From Fennellomyces sp. T-0311 (lineage: Eukaryota > Mucoromycota > Mucoromycetes > Mucorales > Lichtheimiaceae), in contig JALLLT010000010.1 of the NCBI GenBank assembly GCA_025266875.1, positions 124,001-188,000 of the forward strand: a stretch of 64,000 bases of DNA. The letters are read 5' to 3'. How positions within the stretch are numbered: position 1 is the stretch's first letter; each line of letters opens with the position of its first letter. Below are positions 39,239 to 51,292 of the stretch, piece by piece. The translations under genes and the position numbers were made by a program. The notes below the pieces were generated by a model. It worked only from the letters and a program-made list of their open reading frames with translations. It did no database searches and was not told where the DNA came from.

Positions 39239-39351
39239 CCCAGAGTTAAAACGTAATTGTCAAAGGCGAACACACTTGTGACTTTTTGAGGAAATATAAA
39301 TAGGCGCGACGCGACGACAACATTCTTTCACAATCCCTTTTTACTTTCTAA
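39239..39351. promoter_or_regulatory. Compact bidirectional promoter
   Basis: Only 113 bases separate the divergent start codons of the Sds3-like and HAM1 genes. A TATA-like AAATATAAATAGG lies at about 39292-39304, roughly 50 bases before the HAM1 ATG. Both 5' untranslated regions must be very short, or they overlap. Confidence 0.55.
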
Positions 39352-40211
39352 ATGTCGTCGCTGAGCAAGATTGGCAAGTTGCATTGAAGTGGATATTAAA
39401 AAAGGCACCTTTGCTGATAACCCATTGTAGTCTTTGTTACGGGCAATAAAAATAAACTTGCCGAGGTTCAGCAGATCCTGTCTGGCACGATTCAAGTTGA
39501 TTCGCATAAAGTTGATTGTGAGTTTATATCCGACAAACAGTGAAAGAGACTAACAAGGTCCAAGTACCCGAGTATCAAGGAACAACAGAAGAAATTGCTA
39601 AAAAGAAATGCCAACTTGCTGCCGAGATGGTTTGTGGATATGAGTTTGTGAATCAACGCAGTTATTCAGTTGCGATCTAGTTGAACGGCCCTTGCATCAC
39701 CGAAGATACATGTCTTTGCTTCAAGGCCATGAAGGGCATGCCTGGACCTTACATGTAAGCAAGTAGATTGGTTTTCTCGAGTAAGCTAACCAAGAAATCA
39801 AGTAAATGGTTTTTGGATGCCACGGGTCCTGAAGGCCTTGTCAAGATGTTGGATGGATTTGGTGACTATTCCGCCTACGCACTTTGTACCTTTGCTTACT
39901 GCGCAGGCCCTGGTCACGAAGCCATTGTTTTCGAAGGAACTACGGATGTATGTGTGTCTTTTTTATGTCAAAAGATAAGCTGACATGTTTTTAGGGTAAA
40001 ATCGTACCTCCACGCGGTCCCCGCACTTTTGGTTGGGATTGCGCTTTCCAACCCGACGGTTTTGACCAGACGTAAGACTGACCCATTGCGTTGCTGCATT
40101 GAATTCATTCTTTTGTCCAGATACGCCGAAATGTCCAAAGAAATCAAGAATACCATCTCGCATCGCTTCCGTGCCATTGAAAAACTGAAGGTTCACCTGA
40201 ATCAACTGTAG
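39352..40211 (+). CDS. HAM1: Inosine/xanthosine triphosphate pyrophosphatase (ITPase, HAM1 family)
   Basis: Seven exons: 39352-39373, 39431-39517, 39565-39629, 39681-39754, 39803-39947, 39995-40071 and 40121-40211, giving 186 residues. Family motifs in order: [64 protein letters not shown] and the C-terminal [10 protein letters not shown]. The enzyme hydrolyses ITP, XTP and dITP to monophosphates in the cytosol, clearing deaminated purines from nucleotide pools. Length matches eukaryotic ITPase. The first intron most likely uses a GC donor (ATTG|GCAAGT), since that alone restores the invariant FVTGN start. Confidence 0.94.
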
Positions 40212-40723
40212 AATAGTATAGACCGAAGCACAAACTGCATAAAAGATTTTGCTTGCATACGTACTTATGCGCTGTGCGTATACAATTAAATGCTCGTATG
40301 TATGGTACCTTTCTTTAGAACCCTGAAGACTATTATTGCAGACACTCGATCCAGGGCGAATGCAGCTCTGGTCAGTTACCCAAAGACAGTTTCGGATTTC
40401 TTGTCTTTCCCTGGTCCATAATCCCTCTGGTGCTTGTTCCACAGCGATCTATTTTGAAGTTTTATAAATGATCTTCAAACTTTTTTGTTTCGAGTTTAGC
40501 GTGCTGAGCAGCATTGTTTATCCCGTTACTTTCCTGAGCAAGGGAGCTTTACGCCGCACAAATTTCAGTATAGCCATCAATGGCTATTTTACTGGTTCAG
40601 CCTCACCACCGTTTGTTACACTAGCTAGTTTAGTGTCCAGGTACAGAATGGAGGGTTTGCCGTATATATAGCAATAGATTCTTCGAGATTTCGGCTTTTT
40701 CTTATACTTCTACATACTAAACT
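40212..40723. other. Intergenic region, nothing recognised
   Basis: 512 bases between HAM1 and the next gene on the same strand. The open frame at 40468-40671 has no protein character that I can defend. Confidence 0.45.
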
Positions 40724-41681
40724 ATGTTTTTTCTGGTCCGAGAAATCGGCAATGTCAATTTTTATGCATTTCATACTCCCATCATCATCCTCTCGGCCAT
40801 CGTCATTCTTGGTTCCAGTTTCTACATGTCACCGATATCGCCAGAAGTGATACGACGGCACTATAAACTCCACGGTACCTTATTTCTTGCGGCGGCATTT
40901 ATACTGGCTTCCAGTATCATATCAATTGCTCGACGCCTCGCACCTGACGACCACAATGTGCTGCCTGGGTTGATTGCAGGACACTTGATTTCCAGGACTG
41001 GCATTCAGTGCATTGGTGGAAATATTACGTCTCGCAGCATTGCCACGAGTTCAATACCACGCCGCCGAAAAGCGTAAAGTTGCATTGAATCTCATGTATG
41101 GGGTTGACATTTTTGCTCTCGGTTTTCTTCTCGGCGGTATGATCTCAACAATTCAACTTGGCGTCGAATGTGAAACAGTATTGAACTTTCTGTTGATGCA
41201 ACACGTCCAATTCGACTATGTCATAATTGCATTTTGGGTCTTTCTTATGATACAGCTCGTTTTGTCAAGGAACGATATCCGACTCCTTTCACCATGGATA
41301 TCGGCCCCCGTATTCTTCTTAACTTGTGTTGTTATTGGAACGGTCGTCATTGTGGCTCGTGCGCCAATGCCTCCCGCGAATAATTTCAGCCAGTGGATGA
41401 TCAAAGTCGTATTGATCAAACTGTGTAGGTGCCTCGCTATGATCTCGATCCTTGGCTGTTTTCCAAAAATGTGGCTTCCTCATATACTGCATGCCTATCA
41501 GAACGTTCAACCGCCAGGAGCGGGAGAAGAAACTGAAGTAGTCGTCCTGCCTCCCCGTGATCCAAATACAGTGCTACCGATTGCATCTTCGAGAGGGGCG
41601 AGGAAGATACGCCGCACTATTTACTACCCGCATCCAAAAGGAATGGCGCAGCTGCTTGATGTTTGTTGTGTATATCGCTAG
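40724..41681 (+). CDS. Multi-spanning membrane protein of unknown function
   Basis: Two exons, 40724-40913 and 40996-41681, joined by an 82-base intron (GTATCA...TTCCAG) in frame, giving 291 residues. Hydrophobic segments suggest about six or seven membrane helices: IIILSAIVILGSSFY, TLFLAAAFILAS, IFALGFLLGGMIST, YVIIAFWVFLMIQLVL, PVFFLTCVVIGTVVIVA and VVLIKLCRCLAMISILGCF. The C-terminal 70 residues are hydrophilic, with acidic and basic patches. I do not recognise the family. Without the intron the two halves are in different frames, so a frameshift is the alternative explanation. The gene is convergent with the nucleoporin gene, 190 bases away. Confidence 0.6.
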
Positions 41682-41871
41682 TTAGAAATAAAAGCCAGTG
41701 CTCGCGTATTATCAACGGATGGACGACAATTTATTGTCTCTCGAGTTACGTACTATAGGTTTGCAGCCAAAGCAGGCTCTCAGCAAGAAGCTAGCTTGTC
41801 CGGTAACGACAAGCACAATACGATGCACAGATCACACTAGTGGGTAATAAGAAAACTACTTTTTTTTCTAT

Positions 41872-44800
41872 TTATGCTGTTGACATTTGTAATTGCTTTT
41901 CTTCCTGCAACTGTTTGATCCAAATATCCAGCCGTTGCTGCAGATCACGCATCTCGAACTCTTTGGACGGCGCAGTAACGGATTTGGCACACACGTTCGC
42001 TCGGGTAAAGTACTCCAGCCGCTTGTCAATGGAGATATCGATGCTGTAACCGGTTGTATAAGTCATCACGTGCAAGGGAAATGGTGATCAACTTACTTTA
42101 AGCGACCCAATAGTTGAAGTACATTGGCTGCTTCATCGTATTCCTCGTTCAGACGGTAGTAATCAGCTAGCAATTCGTATCGTTCCAATGACACTGGTTC
42201 GTGCCTTAAGAAGACTTCGATATGAGGCGGGTTCAACTAAAAAAGTGACATGTCAGTTTGCACACCAAACGCAGCACAAGAAAAAAAAGCACGAACCCGT
42301 ATCAGGTGCTGACCGAGCTTCTCTTCGACGAACTTTTCGTAAATGTAATAATGGAAAGCAATATCATCAAAGCTGAATGCCGTTTGGAACGCCTGATCTT
42401 TTTGTGACGCAGTAGCTAAGGAACACGTTAATTGATATTGTCATGGCCGTAACCATATGTACCTTTCTGGGTTGCCGAGGAAGACGGTGCAAGAGCCTCC
42501 TTGAGCAGTTGGAATACGCAATCGTAGAACTTTTGCTTTGTGTTGAACAGATCAGCTCGAGGATCGTTGGGAGGACAGCTTTCGCGAAGATAGGCGGTCG
42601 TGAGGTTATGTGGATCTCGTGCTTTTGCACACGTCAACACCAATTCAACCGCCAACACCAAAGCACCTTGTGATGAGTAATCCTTTGCGATTTCTTGGAG
42701 CTTTTCGTACGGTATGTGAATGGCAATACGTTTCAAGAGTTTGAGCGACTCTGTAAGTGCGTCCCGTGACGGCATGGTGTTGGCTTCACTTTTGGCAGCA
42801 TCGATTTGTTTGATAGCTTTGTACAGTATCACATCGGATCCATTGCAGAATGATCCACAGCGTTGTTCCAGTACGTCGATGACGATGTCCATGTTCGCGT
42901 ATCGTGCCATCGTTTCGTCAATCATAGCCATGGATAACTCGGAAGCCAGTGCCTGACCGTTGCCTGATGTCAATAGATCTTTGTATGTGTATGCCTTAAA
43001 ACGTGCTTGTGATTCCGGCTTTAGGCTAACAAGAAAGGTATGTTGGTTGATTGCATTAGGTTAGTGATACGTGGCTTACTTTTTGATGATCTTGGACGCA
43101 TCGCTGTCGAGCAAGAAAAGTAGGAACGAAATGGCTTCGGAAATAAGCACAACCAGTTCATACAGTTCGCGCAAGGAATGCTCTTCGGCTGTCTGTGGCT
43201 CTAACTGAGGGTAAACGGAGACATTGCTATGGGAAGGGATGTGTAAGTGTATGGTTGTTTCATCTCTTGTTGATCTGACATACAGGTCCATGAAGCCTTG
43301 GAGTTTTCGTAAGGTTTGCTGTGTGGAGATCAGTTCGTTTCGGGACACCACCGTGCTGTATTTGACATCCTTGCCTTGTACGCTAGCAAGACATATTAGT
43401 CCCTACGAGCAACTCATCGTATTGAATGCGTTACCTCTCCTTGACAATCTTTTGATTCCAAAACGGCGCGATCAAACGATTTATAAACAACACAAGGCCA
43501 TCATGTCTGTTGGTATATACTGCTGGTGGCGTGCTAAGTACCGAGGGACTTTGACCGAGAGTCTCTAACAGCAATGTAGCGCCTTTTACCACAGGGATGG
43601 ACACCGCATCGCTGGCTTGCACTGCATGAAGCATGCTAGTTAGCGTCGTCTCTTTGAACCGCAACAAACAAACTTTACACTCGATCCCAGAGACCAGATT
43701 GGAGGTGTGGCAGGCAAGATTGAAGCATAGGGCACAGGAGTGGATGAGACCAAAGATTTCAAAGAAAGGCAAGAAATCGGAAGACTGGGCAGAAACATTG
43801 GGGCCAACGCTTGTCAGCAGATTCTGCAGCATATCGACGGGACGTTGCTTTACGACAACAGACATGCCATAAGTCGAGAATATGAGGAAATGACGTGCTG
43901 GTTCTGATGGCTGTGACGCAAGTTCATTCAGCTTGAAAGGAGTTCCAGGCATTTCTGCTATACCCAAAATTTGACCCTGGGCCTCCAAACGATTCGAAAA
44001 TTCTCCAAATCCACCTTGTCGTCCCTACAAAGGAATCAGCGAATGGACCTCGATTTCCTTTTTCCAATGTTACCTGCGTTGCCATGAGCCCAACGTTCGG
44101 ACAGGCGGTGATGATGCTTTGCTGAGTCTCGGACAGCTTATCGACTAGCAACAAGACACCGTTTTTGTACAAGCTCTTGGTAACGGTAGGAAAAGGACGT
44201 GTTTCGCTCGTCTGTTGCACAGCTGGTGGTGTCCGAACGTGTACGAGTTCAAGAGTCGTTGGCCGACCGTCGGCAGGAGGATTGGCTCCGTATTTGAAAT
44301 GTGTAAAGTATAATCGGCAACCTGTCGACGTAACGGCCACAAGTTGGTATGCTCTTGCCTCGGCACGCGTTGTTGAATGGATCGAGCTAATCTTAAAGTT
44401 GGTTCCTTCGAAAAATGGCGATGAGGGCGACATAAGACGTGCGGCATCGTTGATCTTTGTATTTTTGGCAATGTTGGTATACGAAAGGCCGTCGTCACCG
44501 AGATACGAGACCTATATATCTCCTAATTTAGTATTCTCCACTTCATATACATGACAATGATAGCGACCTGAATGCTAGAGCTTTCGAATAACCGGTATAG
44601 TACCCGTCCTTCCTCGTCCACTGCAATGTCAATGCATGGATCTGGATATACCACGATTAAAAAGCGTGTCCTTGGGGAAAAATGCATTCCCACTTACCGT
44701 GTGTTGTGCCAAAGAATGAAGTTGCCATGGATGACAGGATCTTCTTGGAGCATCTGCTCGTAAACCAGCCCTCTTCTCTCTTAATGGAAAATTCCTGAGT

Positions 44801-45628
44801 TAGCATATGCTGTCACTCTTCTGACATGATGTCACGTACTCTATACTCGAGTTCCCAAACATCACCGAGCTCGCTCAGCATGAAGATCCGTCCGTTCTTG
44901 GTGCCAATGATAGTTTTCATCTGAGCGCCTGACGACGATGTGAAAATTTCGGTGCGATAGAACGTCAAACTGTGCGGCTCGCCCTGCTTCTTTTTGAACG
45001 CAACAGCAATAACGCTGACACGTGTTGTGGTGGCAACAACGAGAACATGCGTTATCTCGGGGTTGAATATATCGGCTTTCGCGTTGACCAGTCCAACACC
45101 AACAATACGATCGGTTTCTTCGTAAGTGTTGACATCCTTCCTAGCGACGGAAACAAGGCAATCAGTGAGCTGTCCACCGCCCCGCCAACAAACTCATTTA
45201 CTTTTCCACGTAATCCCACAAATACAATCGATTCTCTACAGCAAAATATGCCCGATTGATCTCTGGCAAAATGCCTGCTGCATCTCCAAGTTTCCCTAAA
45301 ATCGTCCATCAGATTGTGTTGTCATTTGCGAGTTACGATGTTTACAGTTTTTGATTTGCTCAAGAGCTACGGGTGGCAAAGTGAACGCGTGCTTGGGAAG
45401 AAATGGCTGTACTGCTTGTCTCTCTGGTAAATTGTATAGGCCTGAACTAGATGCTACAAACGACGCGACGTGTTAAAGCAAAAAAAATAAACAGACTCCA
45501 AGTTCTTTACCAGTAAACAAATCACCAATGTTTGGAATGTTGTTATCCACAAGGCCAATCCGTTCTAATGTGTCAGAAGCTTTGTGGGCAGCTTGGACCT
45601 TTTGCTCAGGAAACTTTTGATCTAGCAT
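41872..45628 (-). CDS. Nucleoporin Nup155/Nup170 family
   Basis: A long minus-strand gene of many exons. N-terminal beta-propeller exons carry AGILPEINRAYFAV, RLYLWDYVEK, TDRIVGVGLVNAKADIF and the hallmark YQLVAVTSTGCRLYFTHFK. The C-terminal alpha-helical solenoid follows (LLETLGQSPSVL, SLKLLKRIAIHIPYEKLQEI, ERYELLADYYRLNEEYDEA) and ends QLQEEKQLQMSTA at 41872. Nup155/170 proteins form part of the inner ring of the nuclear pore and contact the pore membrane. The start is uncertain: I give the in-frame ATG at 45628 (MLDQKFPEQKVQAAHK). The frame stays open upstream to about 45817 (conserved-looking TKSLASATRKRSQI), so an additional 5' exon with the true ATG is likely. Confidence 0.85.
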
Positions 45629-46154
45629 AATCTGCGATCGTTTTCGTGTAGCACTTGCTAAGGATTTCGTAGAGTCAGGATTCTTTCTCGTTAGTCCACG
45701 TATTATGCTTGTATTGAAAGATTGGCCGATCGGATGTGTTACGGTACCTTCTTGATTCGAGGTGCCTCGTACAATAAAGAAAAAGTTGAAAGGAAAGCTT
45801 GGTTTTTTTTCGCTCAAAAGGTCGAGGGAGCAGTGACTGCCTGAGCGCGCCGCCGCATGAGGCCCAGTCGAGTAACATTGCCGCCACCCATTCTTTTACT
45901 TTTGCTAGTTAGCTCAAAACAACAGTCATTATCTGCACTGCCAGGTCGATATGTACAATGTATAACCGTGTTGTCGCTACGAGCAGCTACAGTGTGACAA
46001 GAAAATATGGACATGTGCGCCTTTGGATGTGCACTTGATATGTGTCTGAATAACAAGTTGTCAGCAAGTAATAGTGATTTATCATTAGGTGTGCTATATA
46101 ATCTATCTGAATTAGCCAAAGTGTCGTTTGCTTTCTTATCGATTTTATGAAACA

Positions 46155-47374
46155 ATGGGAACCACAACAAGTGCTCCTGACTCATCGTCAAAGAATCCTG
46201 AGGACATAGTTACCATCAAGTCTGAAAGTCCTGCACACGACGATTCCTTGACACTGTCTGATTATGAAGAGCAAGTAGCCAAAGATGCAGCGCATCCAAT
46301 TCCTCTACAACCTCCGTTCGTATAAAACTGTGAACACCACGTAATATGCTTTCGTGGCTGATTGGATATTACCCTTCACATACGTACGTAGACCGATACG
46401 ATTCAACATTAGTCCAAGTGATCCACAATGGGAGGACTTCAAGTTCTTGGCGACAAAGTTCATCTATGCAGAGGATGCATTTCCAAACGATTATCGAATG
46501 AAGGAAGCATGCGTGAAAATAGCTAACTCATTAAACTGGGGTGAAAGCCCCCCTACGGGCACATCATACCACATTAGTCATGGTTTAGTCAAAAAGGTAC
46601 GGACATACGCTCAACTCTATGAGAAATATGTGGAAATCACTTACAGTTACCTGTGCATAATACGTACTCAGTTTCACTACATCGGAAAGGACAATCGACG
46701 CCATGTTCATGAAGCTGTCGAACGCTGGATACTCTCTTTTGAATGGCCTATATCTTCATTTCCCTTGATATGCTCCACATCAAAAGCTGAACTCTACAAG
46801 TATTTGACGTATCACGCCAGGTAAGAAGCAAGTTGTGATATATTCCAATAACTCCTTTTAAAGCTGACGGTGATTGAATGCTTAGATTCGCAAGAGGAAA
46901 TTATAATCAAAATGGCAGAATGCTTCAAAACCATTGTCTTGCTCATTGCTTGAACTACATTATGTTTAAGGACAAGCGTACTCGTGCGAGCTTTGAGAAT
47001 CAACAGCTCAACAAACCTGTCCCAAGACCACTCATTGTATACATTATGGTTATGGTAAATATCACGGTTGATGACTGGTTAATATTGTATTAATCAATCG
47101 TTAGATCCACTACAATTTGGAAAAGCTCGCTTGCAAGTATGAGCGACTTCAAACCAAAAACCGAGCATCCAAATGGTCGCCATATTACCCACCGACGACA
47201 TGGCATCGGACCGAATACAGAGCGTTGCTGAGTCGATCATCGAAACAAGGCAGACAGTTGCAATGGGATCGTATCACAGAAAGCATTAGCAAGAAACTTG
47301 ATGGTTTGGAAGAAACTGAGGAACATGGAGCTGATTATCATGAACTGGACGACTTGTTGGGAACTTCCATGTAA
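46155..47374 (+). CDS. Protein of unknown function
   Basis: Likely exons 46155-46319, about 46435-46820, 46886-47054 and 47105-47374, giving about 329 residues. The first exon encodes an acidic Ser/Thr-rich leader (MGTTTSAPDSSSKNPEDIV). The body has mixed helix and strand character (FLATKFIYAEDAFPNDYRMK, CLAHCLNYIMFKDKRTRASF) and the tail is charged (GLEETEEHGADYHELDDLL). I recognise no domain. The junction between exons 1 and 2 is not secure: the open frame of exon 2 extends upstream to 46354, but no acceptor there keeps phase. It is divergent from the Nup155 gene and 400 bases upstream of VPS16. Confidence 0.55.
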
Positions 47375-47774
47375 TCGTTTTCATCGACACAGTGTCTCTG
47401 GCTGAATAAAGTAGCAGTAAATACCCAAACTCAAACATGTTGCTAGATGTAATGGCGGATCTGTATGCTCACGTTGTGCCATAAACTGGGTTAGCTTTAC
47501 GCCATAAGATAATCGGATAAACATAACACTACGTACACTTTTGGTTTTCTTACTTTGAGCTGATATAATGCTAAACATATAATGGGGTTTGCGATTCCAT
47601 CTCTGTGATTACCAAGACCTCCCGACCCATGAAATATCACGTACCTGTACTTTATCAGTATCAAATTCTTCATGCAACCATCACAGGCAACAGTAACACA
47701 AACAGCGGCAATTATCTGTTTCAAGTACGACGGAGTTTTCGTTTCTGTCATCGCTCCTGTACGTCCTTTAAGCA
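47375..47774. other. Short intergenic region before VPS16
   Basis: 400 bases on the plus strand hold the 3' end of the unknown gene and the VPS16 promoter. No other feature is visible. Confidence 0.4.
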
Positions 47775-50700
47775 ATGCCACCCAATCCCACTTCGGACTG
47801 GATTCAGCTTCATGTAAAAAAAAGAATCGTGCTTGAATTTACTCCGAGTGCATAAAACTTAACACCATTTGTTACATTTAGGATCGCTTTTACAGGTAAC
47901 CTAGACGATGCCATCGCGTTTTCAAACAATCCGAGATTTTACAACTCCACGCAATTAGAAAGCAAGAGGTCTACTCATTATCATGGGACCAAACCGATCT
48001 GTCCAAATTCATGATTGCCGGTGCACAAAACGGTGGTCCCATCGGTAACTGTTGCTTTCTCCAGGTTTTTGGATACACAAAGTTAATGGAAAAGATAGCT
48101 CTTATTCGCGACGATAAAAAAGTGCTACTGCTTCAAAAGCAGCAACCGATCAAGCCCACAATATACATGTACACTGCCGCTGGAAAGCTTATTGAGCAGA
48201 TCCAGGTTAGAGAAGCATATGCACCGCGTTTTAGTTGACTCAAACCCTCACACCTTTGAAAGTGGGACAAAGGGCGAATCGTTTCATTAGGTTGGACCGA
48301 GCAGGAGCAGCTTGTCGTCGTAACGGAAGATGGTGTGGTCAGATTATATCCTCTTCATGGAACGTATACCCAATTTTCTCTTGGAAAAGTAATGTTATTA
48401 TATATGTATATACCTGGGAACGGTCATGAGCTGATGTTGAAGAGAGAATAGGAAGCGAAAGAAGATGGCATCATCGATTGCCAGATTTGGAATAACGGTC
48501 TGGTTGCCATGACGAGTAGATACCAATTGGTTTCAGTTACCAACTTTTATGAACCGAGACCCAAACTCATGGCCGAAACTGGTAATGGTTTTATACCACG
48601 TAGTGCGCCGCGTCTTAACCTTGGGCAATGCTAGGTTTGGAATCGGAGCCTCATAGCTGGACAGTTATTCCACCTCAGTATACACTTAGCAGACATGTCG
48701 AAGTTCTTATTGCAACAGGTTCTACGATTCTTGTCGTTGATAGCAAAGAAACTATTGACCAGGTAAACTGTTCTTTTGTCTGTCTTTTCCCGACCTCTAA
48801 CCCTGTGAAATTTAGCGTCTTCAACAAGGACCATTCACAAAGATGGCCGTATCTCCCAATGGCAAATTTCTCGCCTTGTTTACTGGCGATGGCAAACTCT
48901 GGGTAGTGTCCACTGATTTTCAAAAAAATCTGTCAGAATACGCAACCAAATCCAAAATTCCGCCACAGCAACTTGTGTGGTAAGTAAATAACTTTTTTCC
49001 AAGCAAAAGCAATGGATGATGATGTGGGAATAGGTGTGGTACGGATTCAGTCGTTTTGTACTGGGATAAAATCGTCTTGATGGTGGGCCCATTTGGTGAT
49101 TGGATCAAGTTCTCTTATGAAGACCCTATCTTTATGATATCTGAAATTGATGGTGTGCGTATCATGAGCAATGACAAGTGCGAGTTGCTGCAAAAAGTGC
49201 CTGGTAAGGGCTTTAGAACTAGACGGATCAGAGACGATGCTAACTATCCCGGTAATACAGCTGCCACAGAAGAAATTTTTAAGATTGGCTCTACCTCACC
49301 GGCGGCCATGTTGTTTGATGCTTTGGATCATTTCGAGGTACTTTTTTAAATGAGGGATGTGCAATCCATGGTTGATATGTGAATTTTATAGAGAAAAAGT
49401 CCCAAGGCAGATGAAAACATACGAAGCATCAAAACTGAGCTTGTAGATGCGGTCGATTGCTGCATCGAGGCTGCTGGATTTGAATTCCAGCATTACTACC
49501 AACGTTCATTGCTCAAGGTAAGCCAGTAAATCATTCTATTTGTTTCTTTCTTTTTTTGCTAATATGGATTACTTTCACAGGCGGCGTCTTTTGGTAAATG
49601 CTTCCTGGATAACTATAATGCTGATCGATTTGTGGAAATGGCACAGTCGCTGCGTGTTTTAAATGCTATCCGATACTATGATATTGGTATACCGCTCACC
49701 TATGCTCAGTAAGTTTCCGTAAAAAGGTCAATGCAATTGGTAATTGAACATCTGGATTAGATACAAGCGTTTGTCCCCCGAAGCATTGGTTGATCGACTT
49801 GTTTATCGCAACCATCACCTGTTAGCCGTTCGTATCGCCGAATATGTCAAAGTACGCACAGACAAAATCCTGATTCACTGGGCATGCGCCAAGGTAAAAA
49901 GATCTCAGATACTTATATGGATATACGTTAATCTAATATTTGGCACAGATCAAATCATCCTCAGAAGATGAAGATACAATTTGTCGAATGATTGTAGAGA
50001 AATTGATAAAAAAACCCGGTTTATCCTATGCAGAGATTGCGAAAACAGCCTACAACTCGGGTCAAACACGTTTGGCAACCAAGGTTCGAAACTCACATCA
50101 TAATTTTAGTATTTAATTAACACAAGATTCACTAGTTGCTGGATTACGAGCCACGGGCAGCAGATCAAGTACCCTTGCTTATGTCTATGGAAGAGGATGA
50201 AACTGCCCTTTTGAAGGCTATTGAAAGCGGCGATACGGATTTAGGTATAAGAATGTGATTAACTGGAAGGCAATGAAAACTCAATATGTTTGCAGTGTAT
50301 CTTGTGATATTCCATTTGAAACGAAAGCTCCCACTGGGCGAATTCTTCCGTATGATCAACAACAAACCTCTTGCATGTAGTTTATTGGAAGTATATTGCA
50401 AGGAGCAGGACAAAGAGCTCCTGAAGGATTTCTACTATCAGGACGATCGAAGGGTAGAAAGTGCCAATGTTATCTTACTGGAAGGATTCGAGCAAGACGT
50501 AAGTGATCGGCTGCAAATGCATTCCATAAGTGTAACATGTCGGTAGGATATTGCTGAGCGGATAAGTAAACTGAAGATTGCTGGTAAAACTTACCAGGAC
50601 GACAAGGAACGAGCGTTCGAAGCCAAGGTAAGTAAAATTTACTTTTCAATCAGGTAAACACCAACAATGTATATTAGGCTACGGAAGAAGCTGTCAAACT

Positions 50701-51292
50701 GTTACATATGCAACAGCAACTTGAAAAAGATACACATCAACCTTTCACTGGACTCTCTGTCAGCGAAACCATCTATAAATGCACCGTACTTGGGCACCAA
50801 AACAAGGCTTCAAAAGTCAAGAGTGAGTTCAAGGTACCAGATAAGCGAATGTGGTGGATCAAGTTAAGAGCGCTTGTTGAAGTGCGTGATTGGGAGAATT
50901 TGGAAAAGTTTGCAAAGAGCAAAAAGTCACCTATTGGATACGAGGTAAGAAGCAACAAGGTATCGTGTGATAAATCTTTTTAACGTAAAGGGAATAGCCA
51001 TTTGTTGAAGAGTGTATTGTGGCCAAACAATATCAAGAGGCTAGCAAGTACATTTTGCGATGCGACCCACCTGTTCGACCCATGCTATTCGTGAAAATTG
51101 GGGCATTCAAGGAGGCCGGTGAACAGGCATTCCTCAATAAGGACATGGAGGGATTAAAGTAAAGTTTTGTGCTTTTTTTCAAGAAAACCGAAATTAACAT
51201 TTATCATTATTAGACAAGTACGGGCCAAATGCAGCAACCATATCGTTGCTCAAGAAATCGACTCGTTGTTGGCACAGCTTAGTGCCAAATAG
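47775..51292 (+). CDS. VPS16: Vacuolar protein sorting-associated protein 16 (HOPS/CORVET subunit)
   Basis: Nineteen exons from 47775-47813 to 51214-51292, all in frame, giving 838 residues, the usual Vps16 length. The N-terminal beta-propeller half includes [31 protein letters not shown] and [20 protein letters not shown]. The hinge motif [20 protein letters not shown] and the C-terminal helical half ([38 protein letters not shown]) are classic. Vps16 is a core subunit of HOPS and CORVET, which tether endosomes and vacuoles and bind Vps33. Exon 2 is only 14 bases (47882-47895). Short introns include 48206-48262 and 49204-49260. A degenerate copy of the 3' end lies downstream, split by the retrotransposon. 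Confidence 0.96.

Noticed and set aside
40875..40995. Longer intron using donor at 40875 in the membrane protein gene
   Set aside because: It also keeps phase, but removes a strong membrane helix; the 82-base intron is more typical in size for this window.
45814..46191. Open frame of 125 codons on the minus strand upstream of Nup155
   Set aside because: It overlaps the divergent unknown gene, has no recognisable motif and no splice link that keeps frame into Nup155.
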